This document shows, piece by piece, positions 7,436-14,863 of a stretch of DNA of 21,022 nt. The number at the start of each line of letters is the position of its first letter. Within the stretch, counting starts at the first letter, position 1. The stretch is from the IMG/VR virus record IMGVR_UViG_3300006174_000054, positions 1 to 21,022 of that record. One strand, given 5' to 3'. The position numbers and the translations under genes are program-made. This stretch comes from a virus. Under the pieces are notes generated by a model. It was not told where the DNA came from. It did no database searches and worked only from the letters and a program-made list of their open reading frames with translations.

Positions 7436-8991
7436 TGGTTCGACCACCGATCGGCTTTCTTGTAGTCCATGAACATCCCGCACAGTTGCATGTTGGCGCC
7501 CTGCGTGGTGAGCGTCATGCCGACGTTCTTGCTCCACAGTCCTTGCGTCGCGGCATTCACCAGTTCATACGTGCCCGTCACGGTCCAGTTGATCGCGAAT
7601 CCGCCAGCGCCGGTAAAAGTGATCTTCTGATTCGAGTTGTTGATGAACTGAAGGAAAATCGACGACAGATTAACCGGCTGCGATATTCCCAACCCATCGA
7701 CGGTGAGCGACACGGTGCCCGATTGATTGAACAGGATGATTTCCACGCCCACGCGGCCCACGGCTTTATCCGACAACGGATCGCCCATGTCCCACAGCGC
7801 CGTGACCGCCTCTCCGGGTGGGCTCGTGGTCTTATCGGTAAAGAGCGAATAGAGTTTGTTTCCGATGAACGCCATGAGAGTCGGCACGGCATTGATGATG
7901 GTGCTGGTGATGAACGTCACGGCACCGAAGTTCGCGAACCACCACACGCCGTTGAACCACAACGCGATCAGAGGATCGTTATCCGCTTGCGGATCATTGC
8001 CGCTGCCGAGGTTGAACGCCGCGCACAGGATGTTATTCACCACGCACTGACCGCCGGAAATGGTCTGTGCGAAGTTGAGGTACTGCCACGTCCCGTCGAT
8101 GTCCTCCGAGACGCGCGCGGCGTTCACGCCGTCGATGATCCAGCCGCCATACCGATTCGCGAACATCAGCGATCGGTTATACGGGAACACGCTAAACGGC
8201 TGGTCTGTCCCGATGATGCTCTGAATGGGCACTAGCGTATACACAGGGGTCGAGGAACCTGTGGGCACGTAGACATCGGCCACGGCATACACACAGGTCG
8301 CACCGAAAATGTACAGATACCCGTTCTGACCCCACAGGCGCGTGATCGAGCCCGAGAGCGTCGGATCGGTCATGTTGATAAAGCCGGCACCATTGGCGAC
8401 CAGCCACGCGCTGTTGTTGATCGGGTCCGTGGTCGCCGTGCCATCGTTGGCGGCGGAGTACGAAATCAACCTACCGCTCGCCACGAACACGCGCCCGAAG
8501 CACACGCACACGTCCGATCCGCCCGTGGGCTGATTCGCGCCGACCATCTTCGTGTACGTGGTGCCATCCCACGTGTAGATGCCGTTCGTATCGGCAAAGA
8601 TCGCGTACTTGTTCATCCACTGCGACATCCGCGATCCTGACCCGGACAGCGCCGAACTGATCTGGCTCGTGGCGTTGCTGTTCACGTTCGTCGCAAACAC
8701 CTTGCCGTTGGTCGCGTAGGAAAAGAGATACGGAATCGTCGTGACCTGCCCGAACTGCGCGGCGTAAATGGAATCGGCCACGAAATCGTGCAGCACGGCA
8801 CTCAGATTCGGTACGGAATGCACATTCGCCGCGCCGATGGGGATCAGGTTTTCCAGGTGATAGAAGAAATTCGCGTGTTCACCGATCATCGCGGATCGGT
8901 CGGACTTCGTGTACACACCCTTGAAGTCGCGGAACGAATGCGTGAAGGCTTCCCTTTCACCCTTCGCCGGTATGGCTTGATCGACGGCCAT
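7432..8991 (-). CDS. Short-tail beta-propeller protein (P22 gp10-like tail stabiliser)
   Basis: A 519-aa protein starting at ATG 8991, one base after the stop of the adaptor gene. The body is a run of short beta strands with repeated aromatic and Gly turns: YLFSYATNGKVFATN, YAIFADTNGIYTWDGTTYTK, RVFVASGRLISYS, NGYLYIFGATCVYAV, YNRSLMFANRYGGWIIDG and NGVWWFANF. This regular sequence of small four-stranded blades is what is seen in podovirus tail proteins such as P22 gp10, which closes the portal vertex and keeps the DNA in the head. Residues 400-519 form a separate beta-rich C-terminal domain. Length is close to that of gp10 (472 aa). The neighbours, an adaptor upstream and ejection proteins downstream, give the same order as in P22. 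Exact homology would need a profile search. Confidence 0.8.
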   Translation of the reverse strand: MAVDQAIPAKGEREAFTHSFRDFKGVYTKSDRSAMIGEHANFFYHLENLIPIGAANVHSVPNLSAVLHDFVADSIYAAQFGQVTTIPYLFSYATNGKVFATNVNSNATSQISSALSGSGSRMSQWMNKYAIFADTNGIYTWDGTTYTKMVGANQPTGGSDVCVCFGRVFVASGRLISYSAANDGTATTDPINNSAWLVANGAGFINMTDPTLSGSITRLWGQNGYLYIFGATCVYAVADVYVPTGSSTPVYTLVPIQSIIGTDQPFSVFPYNRSLMFANRYGGWIIDGVNAARVSEDIDGTWQYLNFAQTISGGQCVVNNILCAAFNLGSGNDPQADNDPLIALWFNGVWWFANFGAVTFITSTIINAVPTLMAFIGNKLYSLFTDKTTSPPGEAVTALWDMGDPLSDKAVGRVGVEIILFNQSGTVSLTVDGLGISQPVNLSSIFLQFINNSNQKITFTGAGGFAINWTVTGTYELVNAATQGLWSKNVGMTLTTQGANMQLCGMFMDYKKADRWSNQ

Positions 8992-8992
8992 G

Positions 8993-9637
8993 CTAGCGCC
9001 CTATCGCATAGGGGTTGGTGAACGCAAAGGTCGCGAAGCCGCGGTAGCACATCTGAAGCATGCTCTTGTACTGCTGCATGAAGATCGCCGCCTCGCCCTG
9101 CGCCTGCTCCTTCCACTTCGCCTTGAACGCGGCGTAATACTGCACGGGCTCCTGAAACGGCACCGGGATCTGCTCGACGGTGGCATCGGAGACGAGCGCA
9201 TTGGGCACCACGGCCACGTCCCAATCGGTGACATAGGATTGGTCGGGATTGGGTCCGAGCCACACCAGCGTTGCGCCCATGCGGCAGAACGCGACTGGGC
9301 GCTGGTAGTAGTTCGAGTACGGGCGGAACATCGCATCGAAGGTCGTGTAGGCGTAACGGTTGAGTTTCACGCGCTGGTTTCCCCAGTAGAGCGTGATGCC
9401 CATGACATCCACGAGCTGCGGCCCCAGGGCGCCGATGAAGGTCTGGGGGACGTACTGTTCCTGCTGCGCGGTGAGCGAGAGGTTCGTGACCAACTGGCGC
9501 AGGCACTTCGAGTCCTGCGCGACGCGATTACGCGCCTCGTTGATGTAGTCGGTCAGTTCAGTGACAGGCCAGTAGTTGCCCGAGGTATCGTGCAGGAGGC
9601 GCTGAACCTGAGTCGTGTAGGTTGTGAGCGCACCCAA
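8993..9637 (-). CDS. Head-tail adaptor protein (P22 gp4-like position)
   Basis: A 214-aa protein. The start is a TTG at 9637 with an excellent GAGG site six bases before it; there is no ATG at the matching place, so the non-standard start is well supported. The N-terminal helix (TTYTTQVQRLLHDTSGNYWPVTELTDYINEARNRVAQD) is typical of phage adaptor proteins, which bind below the portal and carry the motif of a short helix, Asn/Trp turn and D-Y-I-N-x-A-R. The middle is beta-rich, with a WLGPNPDQ turn, and the C-terminus is a long helix followed by a hydrophobic tail (YRGFATFAFTNPYAIG). In P22-like phages gp4 has this role directly before gp10, and here the propeller gene follows one base later. 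Assignment is by motif and order. Confidence 0.8.
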   Translation of the reverse strand: MGALTTYTTQVQRLLHDTSGNYWPVTELTDYINEARNRVAQDSKCLRQLVTNLSLTAQQEQYVPQTFIGALGPQLVDVMGITLYWGNQRVKLNRYAYTTFDAMFRPYSNYYQRPVAFCRMGATLVWLGPNPDQSYVTDWDVAVVPNALVSDATVEQIPVPFQEPVQYYAAFKAKWKEQAQGEAAIFMQQYKSMLQMCYRGFATFAFTNPYAIGR

Positions 9638-9648
9638 TTCTCACCTCT

Positions 9649-10086
9649 TTAGATCGCTTCAGCCGAAACGTCGTCGTCCTCGTCGTCGTCATGGTCGTCG
9701 GGGACCGGCGCCGGGTTCTCCGACACCGGCCCCTTCGTGCCACCAGCATTCACGAGGGAACGATCGTTGCTGATCTTGGGCGGCCTGCCGCGGCGCGGCG
9801 CGCTGGGCGCAATCTCATAGACCTGTTTCAGAGGCTGGAACGTGCATTGCCCGAGCAGTTCCGTCGCCCATTCCAGCGTCGTGTTGGCAGAGAGCAAACC
9901 GATGCGATGAAACGCAGGCGCCTTGTCATCGAGACCGAAACCAAACAGATGCCGCGCGGCTTCAATCGGCATCGTCAGGGATTCGCCGCCCTTCCACGAA
10001 TACTCGATGTTGGCGTACTTGCCCTTGCATTTGAACGGCACCGTGACCCGCAGGTGCGTGAAGTTCGTTTCGCTTTCATCCGCCAT
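9649..10086 (-). CDS. AT-hook and acidic-tail head protein of unknown function
   Basis: A 145-aa protein with a GGAG site before ATG 10086. Residues 1-90 look like a small compact domain, with two Cys (20 and 81) and a strand-helix pattern. Residues 97-104 are PRRGRPPK, the canonical AT-hook core that binds the minor groove of AT-rich DNA. Residues 130-139 are almost all Asp/Glu (DDHDDDEDDD). The gene lies between a putative decoration protein and the head-tail adaptor, so the product is probably made late and may be in or near the virion. A DNA-binding hook next to a DNA-mimic-like acidic tail is unusual; it might organise packaged DNA or act at the portal vertex. The hook could also be a chance Arg/Pro-rich linker, as high-GC genomes often encode these. 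Confidence 0.75.
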   Translation of the reverse strand: MADESETNFTHLRVTVPFKCKGKYANIEYSWKGGESLTMPIEAARHLFGFGLDDKAPAFHRIGLLSANTTLEWATELLGQCTFQPLKQVYEIAPSAPRRGRPPKISNDRSLVNAGGTKGPVSENPAPVPDDHDDDEDDDVSAEAI

Positions 10087-10096
10087 CGGTCACTCC

Positions 10097-10762
10097 TCAA
10101 GTGTGGACGCTGAAATAGCTCGTCGCGGTCGTGCCGCTGGCGAACACGGCGACCGACGCGCCGGACGCGTTCAGGTCGCCAGATGAGGATGCGGCCTGGA
10201 GCGTTCGGAACACGGGCGCGGTGGCCGGAGTGTTGCCGGTCGTCTGATCGAGTGGGATGAACGTGAGGTCCGGGTTGTACTGCACGACGCAGTTGGCGCC
10301 GAGCGTGCAGTAGAACTGACACTGACCGATCTGGGCGGGCGGGAACGGCGTCACGACGGTCGCGATCGTCTGCGTCGGACCGCCGACACCGATGTTCGTC
10401 GAAGCGGCCTGGAAGGGCGGCAGGAACACCGGAATTCCCGTCAACGAGGTCACGGTCGCAGCGGTGATCGTGGTGTAGATCGTGATCGCGGTCGTTGACG
10501 GGATCGTGAGGATGCGGAACACGTTGCCGACGAGGATTCCCGTGCCGGAGAGGCCCGAGGTCGAACCGCCGAAACTGATGAAGTAGTTCGGCATCGCCGG
10601 TGCGGTCGGCTTCAGCGTCAAACCGTGCGCGGCGTTGAACGTGATCGTACCGATGTTGTTCGCTGCACTGAAGGTCGCGCCGGCGCCCGCCGGGATCACG
10701 AACTGAGTCGTGCTCATCTCGGTCTGAATATCGGCACCCCAAAGAGGAATGTTCGGTTCCAT
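10097..10762 (-). CDS. Putative capsid decoration or head protein
   Basis: A 221-aa beta-rich protein with AAGGAA before ATG 10762, ten bases after the major capsid stop. It is rich in Thr, Ala, Gly, Ile and Val and poor in charged residues, with strand-like runs such as NVFRILTIPSTTAITIYTTITAATVTS (read in pieces) and a CQFYCTLGANC cluster near residues 143-153 that could form disulphides or bind metal. No enzyme motif is visible. In many tailed phages a gene for a small beta-rich decoration or stabilising protein follows the major capsid gene directly, and this is the simplest reading. The absence of a known family signature means it could also be another head component. Confidence 0.7.
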   Translation of the reverse strand: MEPNIPLWGADIQTEMSTTQFVIPAGAGATFSAANNIGTITFNAAHGLTLKPTAPAMPNYFISFGGSTSGLSGTGILVGNVFRILTIPSTTAITIYTTITAATVTSLTGIPVFLPPFQAASTNIGVGGPTQTIATVVTPFPPAQIGQCQFYCTLGANCVVQYNPDLTFIPLDQTTGNTPATAPVFRTLQAASSSGDLNASGASVAVFASGTTATSYFSVHT

Positions 10763-10771
10763 TGCTTTTCC

Positions 10772-11779
10772 TTACAGGGCAATCGCGCCCGTGATGTTCG
10801 TGACCGCCGCCTGAGTGGTGGGCTTCGTGCAAACGAGTTCCAGAAGCGTCAGCACGACGCCGACGTAGCCAAGTACCGAACTGGACAGCAGGCTCTCGAA
10901 TCCGCTGAAACTGAAGTTCGCCATGTCGTGGATGTACAGATTCAGGTAGTTCTTGTTCAGCAGGTACAGCGTACCCTCCGGGCATCCGAGGTCGACGTAG
11001 ATCGGCACGCCGCCGATGTCGAGCGCGCGGAAGGCCGAGCGCGGCCGGTCGCCGTCCGAATCGAATCCCTTGCCCGGCTGGATCTGGTAGGACTCGATGC
11101 CGATGAAATCGTCCGCGAGCTTCGCCCAGGTCCCCGGTCCCATGACGCCCATCGTCGGACTCTCGGAGCCGTACTTCTGCACGCCCACGATGTAGTGCAT
11201 GACGAGCGAGCGGGTGGGCGCGGCGGCGGCGTTGTACTGCTTGCTCTGCCACCACGTATTGGCTCGCGGCTGACCGCCGTAGGTCGAAGCGGTCGTGCCG
11301 TCGTCGATGGCGCCGGGGAAGCCGATGAGCTGCTGCGTGTTGGTGCCGTTGTTGTACAGCGCGTTCTGGAGCGCCGCGGCACCGTTGTTTCCGGCATCGT
11401 TCATGCGCGCTTCAAGGAGCGGGACGACGGCGTGATTGAGTTGCAACGCGCCTTCCATGCCGAGGAACGTGACCGGCGTGATGAGCGCCTTGACGTTGAA
11501 CTCCGCCAGATACGCGCCCTGCTGCTGGGTGGGGGTGTTGAAGTTACCCGCGTACCCCGTCCACTGCGAAGTGGTCATCGGTGCGCCCTGGATCGGCACC
11601 GACACAGAGGACACGCCGCCCGAGCAGGACTGCGCCTGCGAGAGCAGCGCGGCCAGCACCGGCGAGGATTGGTAAATCTGCACCACCATCGACGGGACGT
11701 ATGCCCGGCGCGTGACTGCCGCAAGCTCTGCGCCGTAGGGCGCTGAGGCGGGGACGATTCCTGTACCGTATTGCGGCAT
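10772..11779 (-). CDS. Major capsid protein
   Basis: A 335-aa protein with GGAG nine bases before ATG 11779. The N-terminal region (residues 20-60) is helical, followed by a beta segment (SVSVPIQG) and a Gln/Asn/Tyr-rich loop, compatible with the N-arm and E-loop of an HK97-type coat. The pattern IDDGTTASTYGGQPRANTWW near the middle is one I associate with phage major capsid proteins, where a Gly-rich loop and N-x-W-W sit before the spine helix and P domain. The C-terminal part has DIGGVPIYVD and a beta-rich end. The scaffold-like gene lies directly upstream, and portal and terminase further up, as expected for a head operon. The length is typical (300-400 aa) for non-processed coats. The HK97 fold is inferred; I saw no obvious maturation protease in the window. 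Confidence 0.88.
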   Translation of the reverse strand: MPQYGTGIVPASAPYGAELAAVTRRAYVPSMVVQIYQSSPVLAALLSQAQSCSGGVSSVSVPIQGAPMTTSQWTGYAGNFNTPTQQQGAYLAEFNVKALITPVTFLGMEGALQLNHAVVPLLEARMNDAGNNGAAALQNALYNNGTNTQQLIGFPGAIDDGTTASTYGGQPRANTWWQSKQYNAAAAPTRSLVMHYIVGVQKYGSESPTMGVMGPGTWAKLADDFIGIESYQIQPGKGFDSDGDRPRSAFRALDIGGVPIYVDLGCPEGTLYLLNKNYLNLYIHDMANFSFSGFESLLSSSVLGYVGVVLTLLELVCTKPTTQAAVTNITGAIAL

Positions 11780-11799
11780 GGTCTGCTACTCCGTTGTCG

Positions 11800-12315
11800 T
11801 TACCCGGCTCTGCGGGCTTTGAGAATTTCGTCGATGGAAGCGTGCGCCTGTTGCGCGGCCCATTTGCGCCGGTCGCCCCAGATTTCCTTGGCGTCGGGCA
11901 GCACGTCCTTGCGCACCGTCTCGAAGGTCGAGGGGGTCGCGGCGGCGATCCGCTTGGACAGTTCCACATGCTCCATCGCGGTTTCCCAACTGCCGATGTG
12001 CTTTTCGACGATGGCCTTTTCCACTTCGGCCGGATCGAGGCCGCGGGCGGTGGCTTCGGCGTGCTTGCGCTCGCGGTTGCGCTGCGCGGATTCCTCGATC
12101 TGCCGCTGTTCCAGTTCCGCGATCTTCTTGTCGCGGGACGCCAGGCTCGCATCGAACTGCGTTTCCTGCTCGATTTCCGGGAACCGATACGTCGAGGGCG
12201 CGGCCTTCATGAGCAGTTTCTTCGTCTCACGGCTCAGTTCCGGGTTTTCCAGCAACGCGAGGGCCGCGCGCGCGAGGTTGTCGCGCTGTTCCTCGGTTTT
12301 GTTTTCGAGCGACAT
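11800..12315 (-). CDS. Putative scaffolding protein
   Basis: A 171-aa protein with AGGGG seven bases before ATG 12315. It is almost entirely charged helix: residues 1-40 (EEQRDNLARAALALLENPEL), a long Glu/Arg/Lys-rich coiled coil about 55-95 (SRDKKIAELEQRQIEESAQ), then further helices ending in the basic tail EILKARRAG. High helix content, small size, basic C-terminal end and position immediately before the major capsid gene are the usual features of phage scaffolding proteins, which assemble the procapsid and leave before or during packaging. There is no protease motif, so removal would be by exit rather than self-cleavage. Scaffolds share little sequence, so the call is by context. Confidence 0.75.
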   Translation of the reverse strand: MSLENKTEEQRDNLARAALALLENPELSRETKKLLMKAAPSTYRFPEIEQETQFDASLASRDKKIAELEQRQIEESAQRNRERKHAEATARGLDPAEVEKAIVEKHIGSWETAMEHVELSKRIAAATPSTFETVRKDVLPDAKEIWGDRRKWAAQQAHASIDEILKARRAG

Positions 12316-12317
12316 CG

Positions 12318-12557
12318 CTAACCCCTATCGCCCTTGGAGTTGGCGTTCTGCGAACTCACGATCGGTCGCTGCGTGGCGCCCGGCGGCTTGACCTTGAACG
12401 TATTGCTCATCACGCCGCGCGGGGAGCCGGAGTTCAGGCCACCGACCGCGAGGTTGTTGTAGCGCGGCGGATTGTGGATGTTGCCCTTGACGAGCCCGGC
12501 ATCGGTCGGTTCGCGGATCGTCAGGCCGGTGTTGGGGCCAAGGAACTTGTTTCCCAT
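12318..12557 (-). CDS. 79-aa Gly/Asn/Pro-rich phage head-region protein
   Basis: I chose ATG 12557 over an in-frame start 15 codons upstream because GGAG lies nine bases before it and because the longer form would run into the preceding gene. The protein has no clear secondary structure: it is rich in Gly, Asn, Pro and Ser (GPNTGLTIREP, GGLNSGSPRGVM) with several basic residues and no Cys or membrane segment. The stop lies two bases before the scaffold-like start. I do not recognise the family. Small flexible proteins of this sort in head operons may be minor capsid or assembly factors, but nothing in the sequence shows which. Confidence 0.7.
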   Translation of the reverse strand: MGNKFLGPNTGLTIREPTDAGLVKGNIHNPPRYNNLAVGGLNSGSPRGVMSNTFKVKPPGATQRPIVSSQNANSKGDRG

Positions 12558-12567
12558 GATCGTTCTC

Positions 12568-13008
12568 CTACTGCAAAGTCGGTGCGCCGCCCGGCGCGCC
12601 ACCTGGCGCGGCTCCGGGGGGTGCGGCGGGTTTCGGGGGGGCGCCAGGGCCGGCTTGGCTCTGAAGCGCCTGCATCAGTTCGGCGGGCATCAGCTTCTGG
12701 CTCTGCTCCTCGTTCTTGCCGAATTCCTTTTTCAGCGTCGACAACGCGGCGAGGCAGGCATCGAAGTCCTTGGACGCCGGCCCGAAGTCCATCATCGCCA
12801 AGGTGAGGATGTGCTGCGCGACCATGACTTTCGCCTTGCCGCTCGCCTGATTACCGGCCGGTTTCTGCGGGGTGAGCATCGGAGAGGCGGATGGTCCGCC
12901 CTGTGGTGCTGGCGCCGGCGGAGCGCCCGGAGGTCCGCCTGCGGGAGCGGCGGAAGCGTCGGGCGGCATGTCAGGCATGGGCATGGAGCCGGACGTTGTG
13001 CCGTTCAC
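12568..13008 (-). CDS. Pro/Ala-rich head-region protein of unknown function
   Basis: A 146-aa protein read from GTG 13008; no convincing ribosome binding site precedes it, and ATG 12984 is an alternative with no better site. Residues 1-55 and 114-146 are low-complexity Pro/Ala/Gly (PAGGPPGAPPAPAPQGG, PPGAAPGGAPGGAPTLQ). Between them residues 58-112 form a well-defined helical core (KVMVAQHILTLAMMDFGPAS and LAALSTLKKEFG). The flanks probably act as flexible arms around one small helical domain. It is the first gene after the terminator-like hairpin and so opens the head-gene block. A scaffold-associated or capsid accessory role is possible; the family is unknown to me. Weak initiation may make its translation depend on upstream RNA folding. 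Confidence 0.65.
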   Translation of the reverse strand: MNGTTSGSMPMPDMPPDASAAPAGGPPGAPPAPAPQGGPSASPMLTPQKPAGNQASGKAKVMVAQHILTLAMMDFGPASKDFDACLAALSTLKKEFGKNEEQSQKLMPAELMQALQSQAGPGAPPKPAAPPGAAPGGAPGGAPTLQ

Positions 13009-13029
13009 AACGGGAATGTCAAGCGCCCG

Positions 13030-13063
13030 AAATGAAACGACCCCGGTTTTTAGGCCGGGGTCG
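13030..13063 (-). terminator. Rho-independent-like terminator hairpin
   Basis: On the minus strand a perfect 9-bp GC-rich stem (13063-13055 pairs with 13046-13038, CGACCCCGG with CCGGGGTCG) encloses an 8-base loop and is followed by TTTCATTT. The tail is only partly U-rich, so termination may be incomplete and allow read-through into the head genes. On the plus strand no T tract follows, so the element is directional. Confidence 0.65.
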
Positions 13064-13072
13064 CAGTGGGAA

Positions 13073-13092
13073 GCGGGGCATTTCAGCCCCGC
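13073..13092 (-). promoter_or_regulatory. Second tandem hairpin of the leader-like region
   Basis: A perfect 7-bp stem (GCGGGGC with GCCCCGC) and a six-base loop (TGAAAT on the minus strand). It begins one base after the preceding hairpin and lies ten bases before the terminator-like one. No T tract follows it. Confidence 0.6.
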
Positions 13093-13093
13093 C

Positions 13094-13128
13094 GGTCAGC
13101 GGGCGGATGAGGGGGGAAACCGCTGACC
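13094..13128 (-). promoter_or_regulatory. First tandem hairpin of the leader-like region
   Basis: A perfect 9-bp stem (GGTCAGCGG with CCGCTGACC) and a 17-base loop that holds six consecutive C on the transcribed strand. It starts seven bases after the stop of the 12-codon ORF, so a ribosome ending there would cover its 5' arm. The C-run could pair with G-runs in the next hairpins. Confidence 0.6.
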
Positions 13129-13135
13129 TAGAGCT

Positions 13136-13174
13136 TTAACGCTTGCTCTTGCGCCGACGTCGGGACAGAACCAT
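13136..13174 (-). CDS. 12-codon Arg/Lys-rich small ORF with consensus ribosome site
   Basis: ATG 13174 to TAA 13136 encodes MVLSRRRRKSKR. A full AAGGAG lies seven bases before the ATG, the best ribosome binding site near any start in this part of the window. Five of twelve residues are Arg and two are Lys; the four consecutive Arg codons are CGA, CGT, CGG and CGC, all different. It lies 33 bases after the portal stop and just before three hairpins. It may be a leader peptide that couples translation to transcript folding, or a tiny basic protein that binds DNA or RNA. A short ORF can arise by chance, so existence of the peptide is not certain; the ribosome site is the main support. Confidence 0.5.
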   Translation of the reverse strand: MVLSRRRRKSKR

Positions 13175-13207
13175 GTGGGCTCTCCTTATCAAACCGACGT
13201 TCCCTTA

Positions 13208-14863
13208 TCACTTGCGAATCTTAGTCACTTTCTGGCCAGCCGCTTCCGCGGCTTGCTGTGCCTTGGCCGCAGCGGCTTCGGCAGGTTCGATCTTAGTCTT
13301 GAGATTCACTTTCAGCAAGTCCTTAATCGGCACTTGCAGCAGGTCCAGCAGTTCCTCGCGGTCGATCGCCTTGGCTTTGAACAGCAGCAGCGCCGTCTCG
13401 CGCGAATCGGCCATGAACAGCGGCGAGTTGCTGTGCGCATCGACGCGCACGATAAAATCGTCCGTGAACTGACTCGCCGTGAACTCGACGCCGGCAATCT
13501 CGTCGCGGAACCGGGATTTCGAGTATTTCTGCAAGAGTCGCAGGTACAGCGTCGCGAGTTCCTCAAGCGAATCCTCGACGATCATCGCGCGGCGCTTGGC
13601 GCGCGAGGCACCCACTCGCAGGAGCTGCGCGGCATGGGATTCGCTTCGGACCCCGGACTCGCCCTGTCCGCTCATGATCGGCGTCGTGCCCATCTGATCG
13701 TCGAACTGCGTATCCAGATACGTAATTTCCGAAAAGAGGTCATCCGGGATCGTCGTTTGAAGCTTCTCTGCCTTCCCGCCGGGGTTGTCGGACAGCACGA
13801 GCCCGTTCGGGGTGTCCATCGCGTCCTGGATTTCATCGACCGAGCCATCGAAGCCGGTCGCATAGCTGGGCGGGGACGCCTGGAGTTCCATCATGTGCTG
13901 GACCTGATCCCAGCGGCGATTGCGCATCTTCTGAAGCACGATCAGCCGCTCGACGGCCGAGATGCCGTAAAAGTAATCGTGCATCGGAAACGGGCAGATT
14001 TGCACGAACGGCAGCGCGTTGGGCAGGTAGAGGTTCGAGATCGGCCGGTCGTAGACGATGATGCCGGGGTGCGCAAGCGTGAACACCGTATAGTCGTGGA
14101 TCGAATCGTCGAACACGTACAGTTCGTGCATCCGCACCATCGGCTGCGCGAGTTTCGGCTTGTACGGCATCCGCACGCCGAGCGAGGGATTAAATTGCCC
14201 GGTGACGACCGGCATCGCGCTCGATGTGATGATACGGTCGATCGGCTGCGCGGTCTGATCGTCCTTCTGCTCCTCGTTCGCCACCGCATCGTCGACGATC
14301 TGCTGGGCGCTGGGGTGATTGGCCAGTTTCAGTTCGTACAGCAGTTGCGATTTCGGGATCAGGTAGGTGTGGGAGATGGCTTCCTGGTTTTCCAGTCCCA
14401 CCATATCTTCGCGCCACACGCCGAAGTTATGAGGCTCCACGATATCCGGGCTGATCTGAGAGACATTCCAGCGCGGCTTGATGAACATGCTGCCGTACAC
14501 ATACGCCCAGGTGAGCGCATCGCCATAGCGGATGTCCGTATTGCTCGCGTGCCAGACATCGTTCACGGCTTCGGAGAGCGGCGGCACCTTGCCGTATTCG
14601 TCCTGCGGGACCGATTTCGACAGTTCCACGGAGAATCGCGTCGTGTCCTGGCTGTAGTTGAAACTCACCGATTGGTCGATATGCGACCAGATTTTGTTCA
14701 CCGTGCCCTGGATTTCCGCTTCCGTTTCGCAGCCGTAGAGGTAGAAGGTTTTCAGCGTTCGGTAGGCTTCGCGTCGATCTTCCTGGCTCGCGGTGCAGAG
14801 TTGCAACACGTCATGGATGAATTCCTGCCGCTCGATGCCGGGTTTGTCGTCTGGGATTTTCAT
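13208..14863 (-). CDS. Portal protein
   Basis: A 551-aa protein starting at ATG 14863, overlapping the zinc-ribbon gene stop by four bases (ATGA). Residues 60-180 contain the early portal pattern, including SHIDQSVSFNYS, RYGDALTWAYVYGSMFIKPRWN and EPHNFGVWREDM. Later parts include IVLQKMRNRRWDQVQHMMELQ, which fits the wing and stem helices, then NGLVLSDNPGG and the segment GTTPIMSGQGESGVRSESHAAQLLRVGASRAKRRA (here in pieces), a stretch I associate with portal proteins of podoviruses. The C-terminus is Ala/Lys/Gln-rich helix, as in portals that extend into the head. Length fits the usual 450-750 aa. Portal forms the dodecameric ring for DNA entry and binds terminase during packaging; both genes are adjacent here. 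Confidence 0.85.
   Translation of the reverse strand: MKIPDDKPGIERQEFIHDVLQLCTASQEDRREAYRTLKTFYLYGCETEAEIQGTVNKIWSHIDQSVSFNYSQDTTRFSVELSKSVPQDEYGKVPPLSEAVNDVWHASNTDIRYGDALTWAYVYGSMFIKPRWNVSQISPDIVEPHNFGVWREDMVGLENQEAISHTYLIPKSQLLYELKLANHPSAQQIVDDAVANEEQKDDQTAQPIDRIITSSAMPVVTGQFNPSLGVRMPYKPKLAQPMVRMHELYVFDDSIHDYTVFTLAHPGIIVYDRPISNLYLPNALPFVQICPFPMHDYFYGISAVERLIVLQKMRNRRWDQVQHMMELQASPPSYATGFDGSVDEIQDAMDTPNGLVLSDNPGGKAEKLQTTIPDDLFSEITYLDTQFDDQMGTTPIMSGQGESGVRSESHAAQLLRVGASRAKRRAMIVEDSLEELATLYLRLLQKYSKSRFRDEIAGVEFTASQFTDDFIVRVDAHSNSPLFMADSRETALLLFKAKAIDREELLDLLQVPIKDLLKVNLKTKIEPAEAAAAKAQQAAEAAGQKVTKIRK

Noticed and set aside
12984-13022. Possible promoter after the terminator-like hairpin (TTGACA at 13022-13017, minus strand)
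   Set aside because: The -35-like word is perfect, but at 16-18 bases spacing no acceptable -10 box is found (ACAACG or CAACGT).
13030-13128. CRISPR array or tRNA in the largest intergenic interval
   Set aside because: The inverted repeats differ from one another and form simple hairpins; no cloverleaf or regularly spaced direct repeats were found.
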